Source: Balanoglossus misakiensis (lineage: Eukaryota > Hemichordata). Taken from it: 64,000 nucleotides of DNA. Made by a program: the position numbers and the translations under genes. The notes below the pieces were generated by a model. It saw nothing but the letters and a program-made list of their open reading frames with translations, searched no databases and was not told the origin of the DNA. Positions 53,246 to 64,000 of the stretch are shown here, piece after piece (within the stretch, counting starts at the first letter, position 1; every line of letters starts with the position of its first letter). The DNA is taken from NCBI GenBank assembly GCA_040954595.2, contig CM082593.2, positions 2,790,001-2,854,000 on the forward strand, given 5' to 3'.

Positions 53246-53255
53246 AATAAATAAA
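53246..53255 (+). terminator. Polyadenylation signal of the MATE gene
   Basis: Overlapping AATAAATAAA about 320 bp after the MATE stop codon. The next gene's start codon is only about 150 bp further on, so this must lie close to the boundary between the two transcription units. Confidence 0.6.
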
Positions 53256-53407
53256 TAAGTGATTGCTTGCTGTCTTCACTGGTATCAGACGTCCGTTTGA
53301 CAAGGTCGTTCTCAAATCGCGTCATCTCATCAAAAATGTGATATGTTGGTCCCGAGTGGTTCGCTGGGCAAAACCCTCATTAGCTCGCTCACTTACAACG
53401 CAAGAAG

Positions 53408-56400
53408 ATGGATGGCAACGACGTCGTCAAACACGGTTATCTCTTCATTAAACGACCGCCTGGCCGGAACATTTTCGCGCTAAAGGTAAGAGGAATTGCT
53501 TTTTTATAGAAAGTCACGAGCTTCCCGAGGTAAGGGGTATTGTAAAATGTGACTGAAAATCATGGAAGAATCTTATGAAAATGTACAGACGAATTCTTGG
53601 TTTTACTATTTTTATATACGGAAATATTGTCATGGATACGGATATCGGTGGATTTAGTCTTTAAAAGGATTGCGTGAACCGCAAATCCAGCAGTTAAATG
53701 CTTTAGCCTGAAACAAATTCAACAATTTTGTGAAGGGAATCAAGATAATTGAGGAGGTTGTGGGAATCTGTGTTATTTTTCAAATTAAAAAGGTTACAGA
53801 AATCGCGCTATATATTTCGTAATCCAACGGTCAAGTTTAATTGTCGACGTTTTGGTCACGTGACAGGAAATTAAAACAAGTCTGACGGGTTTTACCACTT
53901 TTTCGTTGACTTCTGAATGCTCAAAAATTTAAAAACAAAGTTGCGTTATCCGTAATTCCTTCCCAGCGGACTGCTGTTTTCCCCTAATTACGACTAAGTA
54001 GTCAGAAGCAACCGCGAAAACGACGTGTCTCGCGAGATAATTTCCGTGATTCGCCGAATTATATGTTCTGCGACCATCCCCAGATGACACCACTTCCGAT
54101 CTCCGCACAAACATTTTTTGAACGGGAATCAACCAAGGCGTTATGTCTGTATCTAGATGTTTCCCCTGTCTCTCAGTCAATTCGTACTCCTCTTCATCTC
54201 ATTCCTCTTCTTATCACCAATCGCCGTGACTTTCTCTTTTTTTCCCGAACAGACGTGGTACTATTGGTATTTTCTCTTGCTGGATGATTCGGCAACCGGA
54301 CCCAAAGAACTTACGTACACGCGCAAGGCATCAACGTTACACAAGGGTAAAACTGGCTCCCGGTTGCTGTCCCTGGAAAACATAGCATTCGCTGGTCCTG
54401 TGTCAAGCAAGAAGCGCGGACACTACTCCTTCATAATTATATGCAAGGACAACTTTCCCGCCATTCTCTCCAGTAGAAGCGAATCCGTGCGAAACGAGTG
54501 GCTGGTGGCGTTCAACCTTCTCATCAGCAAAATACCAAGAGTCGACCCTATTGTTTCCAATGGCATAGTACGATCCAAGAGTGAGTCAGATCGGTTAGGT
54601 AGGCCATTTCATATAATTTAAGGTTGCTTTGTCAGTCTCAGCAGGCTTTTCAAAAATATAATCTTGACTTTTGCGTGTAGTCAAAATTAGGCCTACATGC
54701 GGTACATTTACACGCCCCTTCTCAGTCTTAAGAAATATCCCAAAAGTAACTTCTTGCTGAAACAAGTCGCTTAATATTAATGATCAGAGAATCTAAGAGG
54801 GTCATTTAATACTGTAAGAGAACGCCTGTCTGTTAAAAATCTTGTAAAAAATCTGCAATTTAGGATTTTTTGTTCTTTTAGCAACAGCAGCGGTGGGAGT
54901 CGGCACGTACCTTGTTGAGATCATAAACTGTCCCATACAGGAGCTCTTCAGACAGACTCGTTACTGCCTGCTTGAAATAGGACAGAATTTCCTGTGCGTT
55001 AAGGGTAGGAATCCATTCAAAATGGAGTACATCTGCTACTCTACGGCGATACTGGCTGTGCAGACAGATCACAACTGCGGCCGGAAGAGTCTCACCATCG
55101 AAGTCATACGGTACGTCTTTGTTTTGGAAGTTTGTGATTATGCGCTATGGTTTGGTACATGTAGTCCAGAATCCAGACTAGTGTGTTTTTCGCTATGTTT
55201 TTACACACTGGCGTTTATGCTTCTGAACAGGTTAGGGGACATCTCACAGTACACTTTGCCGGAAGGAACCTACCAATTTCTGACTCCCGTTGCCAACGCC
55301 ATCGCGGCCGATATCCTGCGCACGAACACCGATTTCCGGGCAAGATTTAAGATTCAGCAGGACCGGGCAGGATGCGACAATCAAGACGACGTTTACAGCG
55401 GTCCTTCTCCGATCTGTTGTCACGGTAAGTATTTACTAAATCAACATGTCTATCAATGTTGGGGGGGGGGGGGTTATATTGTTGCGTCAGAATTTGAACA
55501 TTTGTCAAGTCACTCTGTAAATACGAGGGATGACGGCTTTGTTGAAAGCAGCAAGGCGTTGAGATGACTCGGAGACACAGCAAATAATTTGGTTGCTAGA
55601 CCTCTTCACCTACAGACTTCCATCATTACAATTTGAAGATCACCCCAAAGTAATTTTGGTGAAGTGTGAAAATACTTAATAACGGTTACAATTGTTTTAG
55701 ATCGCCAGTTGTGTCCGACAGCTGCAGGCTTTGCGACATCTCGGATGAATTTTCAAAGACGGAGCACAACTCGTAGACATTCTAACACCAGGACAAGCTT
55801 CGCAGAGATGCGTGTAACGCACACCCGTTCGATTTCTTCGAAAGGTTGGTTTAACTCATAAATTACTTGTAATTTTATGAATATTTCTCCCATCTGTATA
55901 GGCCTCTAAAATATCAATAAAATTATTTCCACACCTCTATTCCTCAATAATTGTAACTGGTAGCTGAAGGCAAATGGATCAATGATGCTAAAATCAGCAG
56001 CCGTCCCACAAATGCATCACGGCGAAATAGAGCATGTGGCGATGCCGATGTATAAGCCTACAGTACTTTTAACAGTAGGTCATTTATCATGACTTTTCAG
56101 ACCCTGTACGTCCTCCTAATGAAAAACAACGATCACTAGATTTGCTTCAAGATATTCAAGGAAGCCGAAGGTGTGAGAAATCAGTATTCAAGGGGTCGCA
56201 GTTGCCGGTTCGTTCCAGATCCTTCACAGCAGGCGCAAGGTTCGGAGTTCACAGGTCGCTGAAAGCCATGAAATCTGATCCACGCGACGGCAACAAAATG
56301 GCGCCGGCCGTGCGCCCGCGCCCTCGCTCGTTCACTTCCAGCAACTACATGCGCATTTCCCGACCGCTGGCGGCGCCCAAACAACGTTCTCCGCTGGCGC

Positions 56401-56759
56401 TACACACCGCGCACGCGCACAAGTGCCGCGATGAAGACACCTATCTGTCGGCCAGTGAAATCAATGTACCGCCGCAAGGGTTGATGAAAGCGAACCAAAG
56501 CGACAGCTCCGATGAGGTATTCGACGACACGGCGTCGGCTTCTACGGCTGGAGAGGTGCAGATGTTCCCCTATAACGACCCCAGGAGTCCAACATCATTT
56601 AGGTCACGCTCAACCAGGGAACCTTGGCATAGACAGCATTCCCCGTGCCAGATAAAAACGACAGGATCTGCAGAATACATGTCACTCGGATCATTTGACG
56701 ACCAGCCAGAAGTTAACGCTCCACCCTTGCCGCCAAGACAGACATTCCCCAACATGTAA
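53408..56759 (+). CDS. PH and PTB/IRS-like docking adaptor (DOK/IRS-related)
   Basis: Six coding exons join in frame to 549 aa: 53408-53485, 54253-54598, 54882-55110, 55231-55424, 55701-55844, 56101-56759. Residues 6 to about 118 look like a PH domain: it opens VVKHGYLFIKRPP and its last helix carries the invariant Trp (W109, NEWLVAF). Residues about 147-255 resemble the IRS-type PTB fold (TYLVEI, CLLEIGQNFLCV, LTIEVIR, EGTYQFLT, then a helix). The C-terminal half is basic and Ser/Arg-rich, with tyrosines in NYMRI (413), TYLSA (445) and EYMSL (523), and an SH3-type PPLPPR (538-543) almost at the end. DOK and IRS proteins use this layout to link receptor tyrosine kinases to SH2/SH3 partners at the inner membrane. 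I cannot assign a specific family member. Exon 2 has two frame-compatible donors (54581 and 54599). Confidence 0.82.
55461..55473 (+). repeat. Poly-G tract (13 G)
   Basis: A pure run of G just after the donor of adaptor exon 4. It is likely length-polymorphic and could fold into a quadruplex. Confidence 0.8.
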
Positions 56760-56796
56760 CGTAAATACATGTAAAGATATGTGACAGTACCCCCCA

Positions 56797-56802
56797 AATA
56801 AA
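56797..56802 (+). terminator. Polyadenylation signal of the adaptor gene
   Basis: AATAAA about 40 bp after the stop codon. A second AATAAA at 56952-56957 could give a longer 3' UTR ending shortly before the satellite array. Confidence 0.55.
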
Positions 56803-56820
56803 TACATGTTTACAGGTACA

Positions 56821-56865
56821 TGTAATGTGATGCAATGTAATGAAATGTAATGTAATGTAATGTAG
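56821..56865. repeat. AATGT-type pentanucleotide repeat
   Basis: Imperfect TAATG units in the 3' flank or 3' UTR of the adaptor gene. Confidence 0.75.
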
Positions 56866-57038
56866 GGGTGTGTTTCTGATGTTGCCACTTCTGCTGCTCC
56901 TTCGATCACATATGTATTGTATTTACTTATGTTTCAAGTCACAAATCACCCAATAAACAACTTCAGTGATATCCTCGTTGATAGAATAAAGACATTTTTT
57001 AAAAAGAGTTGTGAAGTGCGTCGGGAATTTATTGTCGA

Positions 57039-57246
57039 TTTTTGACAATTTTCATGGGCTATAACCCATGAAAAATGTCCAGAAATGACAAAAACACCAA
57101 AATCCGAGAAGTCGGAAAATGGTGGATTTTTGACAATTTTATGGGCTATAACCCATAAAAAATGTCCAGAAATGACAAAAACACCAAAATCCGAGAAGTC
57201 GGAAAATGGTGGATTTTTGACAATTTTATGGGCTATAACCCATGAT
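57039..57246 (-). repeat. Inverted, diverged head of the 87-bp satellite
   Basis: Two full units (57039-57126, 88 bp; 57127-57213, 87 bp) and a partial third. Read on the minus strand they align with the forward satellite monomer: both start TGGGTTATAGC, and share a CAAAAA stretch and a core like TTTTYCGACTT followed by CGGA. By eye, identity is about 60-65%, while the inverted units are nearly identical to each other. So they are an older or separate subfamily, in opposite orientation to the main array. Confidence 0.8.
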
Positions 57247-60200
57247 GAGAATTTTTCGACTTTGCGGAATTTCAAAATTTGGCCGATTTTTGAAAAAACC
57301 ATGGGTTATAGCTCAGGAAAATCATCAAAAAATGAGAATTTTTCGACTTTGCGGAATTTCAAAATTTGGCCGATTTTTGAAAAAACCATGGGTTATAGCT
57401 CAGGAAAATCATCAAAAAATGAGAATTTTTCGACTTTGTGGAATTTCAAAATTTGGCCGATTTTTGAAAAAACCATGGGTTATAGCTCAGGAAAATCATC
57501 AAAAAATGAGAATTTTTCGACTTTGCGGAATTTCAAAATTTGGCCGATTTTTGAAAAAACCATGGGTTATAGCTCAGGAAAATCATCAAAAAATGAGAAT
57601 TTTTCGACTTTGCGGAATTTCAAAATTTGGCCGATTTTTGAAAAAACCATGGGTTATAGCTCAGGAAAATCATCAAAAAATGAGAATTTTTCGACTTTGC
57701 GGAATTTCAAAATTTGGCCGATTTTTGAAAAAACCATGGGTTATAGCTCAGGAAAATCATCAAAAAATGAGAATTTTTCGACTTTGCGGAATTTCAAAAT
57801 TTGGCCGATTTTTGAAAAAAACCATGGGTTATAGCTCAGGAAAATCATCAAAAAATGAGAATTTTTCGACTTTGCGGAATTTCAAAATTTGGCCGATTTT
57901 TGAAAAAACCATGGGTTATAGCTCAGGAAAATCATCAAAAAATGAGAATTTTTCGACTTTGCGGAATTTCAAAATTTGGCCGATTTTTGAAAAAACCATG
58001 GGTTATAGCTCAGGAAAATCATCAAAAAATGAGAATTTTTCGACTTTGCGGAATTTCAAAAATTTGGCCGATTTTTGAAAAAACCATGGGTTATAGCTCA
58101 GGAAAATCATCAAAAAATGAGAATTTTTCGACTTTGCGGAATTTCAAAATTTGGCCGATTTTTGAAAAAACCATGGGTTATAGCTCAGGAAAATCATCAA
58201 AAAATGAGAATTTTTCGACTTTGCGGAATTTCAAAATTTGGCCGATTTTTGAAAAAAACATGGGTTATAGCTCAGGAAAATCATCAAAAAATGAGAATTT
58301 TTCGACTTTGCGGAATTTCAAAATTTGGCCGATTTTTGAAAAAACCATGGGTTATAGCTCAGGAAAATCATCAAAAAATGAGAATTTTTCGACTTTGCGG
58401 AATTTCAAAATTTGGCCGATTTTTGAAAAAACCATGGGTTATAGCTCAGGAAAATCATCAAAAAATGAGAATTTTTCGACTTTGCGGAATTTCAAAATTT
58501 GGCCGATTTTTGAAAAAACCATGGGTTATAGCTCAGGAAAATCATCAAAAAATGAGAATTTTTCGACTTTGCGGAATTCCAAAATTTGGCCGATTTTTAA
58601 AAAACCATGGGTTATAGCTCAGGAAAATCATCAAAAAATGAGAATTTTTCGACTTTGCGGAATTCCAAAATTTGGCCGATTTTTGAAAAAACCATGGGTT
58701 ATAGCTCAGGAAAATCATCAAAAAATGAGAATTTTTCGACTTTGCGGAATTTCAAAATTTGGCCGATTTTTGAAAAAACCATGGGTTATAGCTCAGGAAA
58801 ATAATCAAAAAATGAGAATTTTTCGACTTTGCGGAATTTCAAAATTTGGCCGATTTTTGAAAAAACCATGGGTTATATAGCTCAGGAAAATCATCAAAAA
58901 TTGAGAATTTTTCGACTTTGCGGAATTTCAAAATTTGGCCGATTTTTGAAAAAACCATGGGTTATAGCTCAGGAAAATCATCAAAAAATGAGAATTTTTC
59001 GACTTTGCGGAATTTCAAAATTTGGCCGATTTTTGAAAAAACCATGGGTTATAGCTCAGGAAAATCATCAAAAAATGAGAATTTTTCGACTTTGCGGAAT
59101 TTCAAAATTTGGCCGATTTTTGAAAAAACCATGGGTTATAGCTCAGGAAAATCATCAAAAAATGAGAATTTTTCGACTTTGCGGAATTTCAAAATTTGGC
59201 CGATTTTTGAAAAAACCATGGGTTATAGCTCAGGAAAATCATCAAAAAATGAGAATTTTTCGACTTTGCGGAATTTCAAAATTTGGCCGATTTTTGAAAA
59301 AACCATGGGTTATAGCTCAGGAAAATCATCAAAAAATGAGAATTTTTCGACTTTGCGGAATTTCAAAATTTGGCCGATTTTTGAAAAAACCATGGGTTAT
59401 AGCTCAGGAAAATCATCAAAAAATGAGAATTTTTCGACTTTGCGGAATTTCAAAATTTGGCCGATTTTTGAAAAACCATGGGTTATAGCTCAGGAAAATC
59501 ATCAAAAAATGAGAATTTTTCAACTTTGCGGAATTTCAAAATTTGGCCGATTTTTGAAAAAACCATGGGTTATAGCTCAGGAAAATCATCAAAAAATGAG
59601 AATTTTTCAACTTTGCGGAATTTCAAAATTTGGCCGATTTTTGAAAAAACCATGGGTTATAGCTCAGGAAAATCATCAAAAAATGAGAATTTTTCGACTT
59701 TGCGGAATTTCAAAATTTGGCCGATTTTTGAAAAAACCATGGGTTATAGCTCAGGAAAATCATCAAAAAATGAGAATTTTTCGACTTTGCGGAATTTCAA
59801 AATTTGGCCGATTTTTGAAAAAACCATGGGTTATAGCTCAGGAAAATCATCAAAAAATGAGAATTTTTCGACTTTGCGGAATTCCAAAATTTGGCCGATT
59901 TTTAAAAAACCATGGGTTATAGCTCAGGAAAATCATCAAAAAATGAGAATTTTTCGACTTTGCGGAATTTCAAAATTTGGCCGATTTTTGAAAAAACCAT
60001 GGGTTATAGCTCAGGAAAATCATCAAAAAATGAGAATTTTTCGACTTTGCGGAATTTCAAAATTTGGCCGATTTTTGAAAAAACCATGGGTTATAGCTCA
60101 GGAAAATCATCAAAAAATGAGAATTTTTCAACTTTGCGGAATTTCAAAATTTGGCCGATTTTTGAAAAAACCATGGGTTATAGCTCAGGAAAATCATCAA

Positions 60201-63200
60201 AAAATGAGAATTTTTCGACTTTGCGGAATTTCAAAATTTGGCCGATTTTTGAAAAAACCATGGGTTATAGCTCAGGAAAATCATCAAAAAATGAGAATTT
60301 TTCGACTTTGCGGAATTTCAAAATTTGGCCGATTTTTGAAAAAACCATGGGTTATAGCTCAGGAAAATCATCAAAAAATGAGAATTTTTCGACTTTGCGG
60401 AATTCCAAAATTTGGCCGATTTTTAAAAAACCATGGGTTATAGCTCAGGAAAATCATCAAAAAATGAGAATTTTTCGACTTTGCGGAATTTCAAAATTTG
60501 GCCGATTTTTGAAAAAACCATGGGTTATAGCTCAGGAAAATCATCAAAAAATGAGAATTTTTCGACTTTGCGGAATTTCAAAATTTGGCCGATTTTTGAA
60601 AAAAACATGGGTTATAGCTCAGGAAAATCATCAAAAAATGAGAATTTTTCGACTTTGCGGAATTTCAAAATTTGGCCGATTTTTGAAAAAACCATGGGTT
60701 ATAGCTCAGGAAAATCATCAAAAAATGAGAATTTTTCGACTTTGCGGAATTTCAAAATTTGGCCGATTTTTGAAAAAACCATGGGTTATAGCTCAGGAAA
60801 ATCATCAAAAAATGAGAATTTTTCGACTTTGCGGAATTCCAAAATTTGGCCGATTTTTAAAAAACCATGGGTTATAGCTCAGGAAAATCATCAAAAAATG
60901 AGAATTTTTCGACTTTGCGGAATTTCAAAATTTGGCCGATTTTTGAAAAAACCATGGGTTATAGCTCAGGAAAATCATCAAAAAATGAGAATTTTTCAAC
61001 TTTGCGGAATTTCAAAATTTGGCCGATTTTTGAAAAAACCATGGGCTCAGGAAAATCATCAAAAAATGAGAATTTTTCGACTTTGCGGAATTCCAAAATT
61101 TGGCCGATTTTTAAAAAACCATGGGTTATAGCTCAGGAAAATCATCAAAAAATGAGAATTTTTCGACTTTGCGGAATTCAAAAATTTGGCCGATTTTTGA
61201 AAAAACCATGGGTTATAGCTCAGGAAAATCATCAAAAAATGAGAATTTTTCGACTTTGCGGAATTTCAAAATTTGGCCGATTTTTGAAAAAACCATGGGT
61301 TATAGCTCAGGAAAATCATCAAAAAATGAGAATTTTTCGACTTTGCGGAATTTCAAAATTTGGCCGATTTTTGAAAAAACCATGGGTTATAGCTCAGGAA
61401 AATCATCAAAAAATGAGAATTTTTCGACTTTGCGGAATTCCAAAATTTGGCCGATTTTTGAAAAAACCATGGGTTATAGCTCAGGAAAATCATCAAAAAA
61501 TGAGAATTTTTCGACTTTGCGGAATTCCAAAATTTGGCCGATTTTTGAAAAAACCATGGGTTATAGCTCAGGAAAATCATCAAAAAATGAGAATTTTTCG
61601 ACTTTGCGGAATTTCAAAATTTGGCCGATTTTTGAAAAAACCATGGGTTATAGCTCAGGAAAATCATCAAAAAATGAGAATTTTTCGACTTTGCGGAATT
61701 TCAAAATTTGGCCGATTTTTGAAAAAACCATGGGTTATAGCTCAGGAAAATCATCAAAAAATGAGAATTTTTCAACTTTGCGGAATTTTAAAATTTGGCC
61801 GATTTTTGAAAAAACCATGGGTTATAGCTCAGGAAAATCATCAAAAAATGAGAATTTTTCGACTTTGCGGAATTTCAAAATTTGGCCGATTTTTGAAAAA
61901 ACCATGGGTTATAGCTCAGGAAAATCATCAAAAAATGAGAATTTTTCGACTTTGCGGAATTTCAAAATTTGGCCGATTTTTGAAAAAACCATGGGTTATA
62001 GCTCAGGAAAATCATCAAAAAATGCGAATTTTTCGACTTTGCGGAATTTCAAAATTTGGCCGATTTTTGAAAAAACCATGGGTTATAGCTCAGGAAAATC
62101 ATCAAAAAATGAGAATTTTTCGACTTTGCGGAATTTCAAAATTTGGCCGATTTTTGAAAAAACCATGGGTTATAGCTCAGGAAAATCATCAAAAAATGAG
62201 AATTTTTCGACTTTGCGGAATTTCAAAATTTGGCCGATTTTTGAAAAATCCATGGGTTATAGCTCAGGAAAATCATCAAAAAATGAGAATTTTTCGACTT
62301 TGCGGAATTTCAAAATTTGGCCGATATTTGAAAAAACCATGGGTTATAGCTCAGGAAAATCATCAAAAAATGAGAATTTTTCGACTTTGCGGAATTTCAA
62401 AATTTGGCCGATTTTTGAAAAACCATGGGTTATAGCTCAGGAAAATCATCAAAAAATGAGAATTTTTCAACTTTGCGGAATTTCAAAATTTGGCCGATTT
62501 TTGAAAAAACCATGGGTTATAGCTCAGGAAAATCATCAAAAAATGAGAATTTTTCGACTTTGCGGAATTTCAAAATTTGGCCGATTTTTGAAAAAACCAT
62601 GGGTTATAGCTCAGGAAAATCATCAAAAAATGAGAATTTTTCGACTTTGCGGAATTTCAAAATTTGGCCGATTTTTGAAAAAAACCATGGGTTATAGCTC
62701 AGGAAAATCATCAAAAAATGAGAATTTTTCTACTTTGCGGAATTCCAAAATTTGGCCGATTTTTAAAAAACCATGGGTTATAGCTCAGGAAAATCATCAA
62801 AAAATGAGAATTTTTCGACTTTGCGGAATTCCAAAATTTGGCCGATTTTTGAAAAAACCATGGGTTATAGCTCAGGAAAATCATCAAAAAATGAGAATTT
62901 TTCGACTTTGCGGAATTTCAAAATTTGGCCGATTTTTGAAAAAACCATGGGTTATAGCTCAGGAAAATCATCAAAAAATGAGAATTTTTCGACTTTGCGG
63001 AATTTCAAAATTTGGCCGATTTTTGAAAAAACCATGGGTTATAGCTCAGGAAAATCATCAAAAAATGAGAATTTTTCGACTTTGCGGAATTCCAAAATTT
63101 GGCCGATTTTTAAAAAACCATGGGTTATAGCTCAGGAAAATCATCAAAAAATGAGAATTTTTCGACTTTGCGGAATTTCAAAATTTGGCCGATTTTTGAA

Positions 63201-64000
63201 AAAACCATGGGTTATAGCTCAGGAAAATCATCAAAAAATGAGAATTTTTCGACTTTGCGGAATTTCAAAATTTGGCCGATTTTTGAAAAAACCATGGGTT
63301 ATAGCTCAGGAAAATCATCAAAAAATGAGAATTTTTCAACTTTGCGGAATTTCAAAATTTGGCCGATTTTTGAAAAAACCATGGGTTATAGCTCAGGAAA
63401 ATCATCAAAAAATGAGAATTTTTCGACTTTGCGGAATTTCAAAATTTGGCCGATTTTTGAAAAAACCATGGGTTATAGCTCAGGAAAATCATCAAAAAAT
63501 GAGAATTTTTCGACTTTGCGGAATTTCAAAATTTGGCCGATTTTTGAAAAAACCATGGGTTATAGCTCAGGAAAATCATCAAAAAATGAGAATTTTTCGA
63601 CTTTGCGGAATTCCAAAATTTGGCCGATTTTTAAAAAACCATGGGTTATAGCTCAGGAAAATCATCAAAAAATGAGAATTTTTCGACTTTGCGGAATTTC
63701 AAAATTTGGCCGATTTTTGAAAAAACCATGGGTTATAGCTCAGGAAAATCATCAAAAAATGAGAATTTTTCGACTTTGCGGAATTTCAAAATTTGGCCGA
63801 TTTTTGAAAAAAACATGGGTTATAGCTCAGGAAAATCATCAAAAAATGAGAATTTTTCGACTTTGCGGAATTTCAAAATTTGGCCGATTTTTGAAAAAAC
63901 CATGGGTTATAGCTCAGGAAAATCATCAAAAAATGAGAATTTTTCGACTTTGCGGAATTTCAAAATTTGGCCGATTTTTGAAAAAACCATGGGTTATAGC
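57247..64000 (+). repeat. 87-bp tandem satellite array, continues past window
   Basis: About 78 head-to-tail monomers of 87 bp, nearly all identical; the differences are single substitutions and one-base changes in an A-run. Each unit holds CCATGGGTTATAGCTCAGG and TTCGACTTTGCGGAATT. The period is divisible by three and two forward frames lack stops, so repeats of NENFSTLRNFKIWPIFEK and MRIFRLCGISKFGRFLKK appear as open frames up to 669 codons. One-base changes in the A-run (most often loss of a base, sometimes gain) switch between these frames. The ORFs have no splice or domain evidence, and I do not call them genes. A truncated unit at about 61.04 kb lacks six bases. The array starts about 280 bp after the adaptor stop codon and has no end in this window. 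Confidence 0.98.

Noticed and set aside
57085-63651. Long open frames of 180-669 codons with repeated 29-residue units
   Set aside because: They are a result of an 87-bp satellite period without stops in two frames. There is no domain, start context or splice structure to support genes.
57247-64000. CRISPR array
   Set aside because: The repeats are contiguous with no unique spacers, and the genome is clearly animal.
57247-64000. CENP-B box in the satellite monomer
   Set aside because: TTCG and a following CGGA are present, but with six bases between instead of seven and without the central A or the last G, so it does not fit.

Overview
This is animal nuclear DNA, not bacterial. Long stretches have no gene, and the three recognisable genes are split by GT-AG introns whose exons join in frame, with consensus donors, pyrimidine-rich acceptors and AATAAA signals after the stop codons. 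Gene content (NDNF, an SLC47/MATE exporter, a PH-PTB adaptor), short introns and undepleted CpG suggest a marine invertebrate, such as a lancelet-like deuterostome or a lophotrochozoan. The sequence alone does not settle the species.

Layout. Positions 1 to about 34.4 kb hold no gene I can support. This stretch has tetranucleotide and CAT microsatellites, homopolymer tracts, a G-rich tract, a perfect 12-bp hairpin, and unexpectedly many perfect nuclear-receptor direct repeats, CREs, X-box-like sites and CCAAT boxes. It is probably intergenic or upstream regulatory DNA. 34,427-43,260 encodes a complete NDNF orthologue (3 coding exons, 558 aa, secreted). 47,239-52,923 encodes a complete MATE/SLC47 exporter (15 coding exons, 539 aa) that has lost two of the four glutamates conserved in human MATE1. 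A remnant resembling a LINE ORF1 lies in one of its introns. 53,408-56,759 encodes a PH plus PTB/IRS-like docking protein (6 coding exons, 549 aa). All three genes are on the + strand, head to tail; the last two are separated by only about 480 bp. They do not form an obvious pathway: one is extracellular, one is a membrane exporter, one is a cytoplasmic signalling adaptor.

From about 57.04 kb to the window end lies an 87-bp satellite. A leading block of two to three diverged units is in inverted orientation. About 78 nearly identical direct units follow and run off the end. Because 87 = 3 x 29 and two forward frames lack stops, the array creates long spurious ORFs. Variant units recur exactly 3,208 bp apart, showing a higher-order duplication. 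The inverted head and this duplication are the most unusual structures here.
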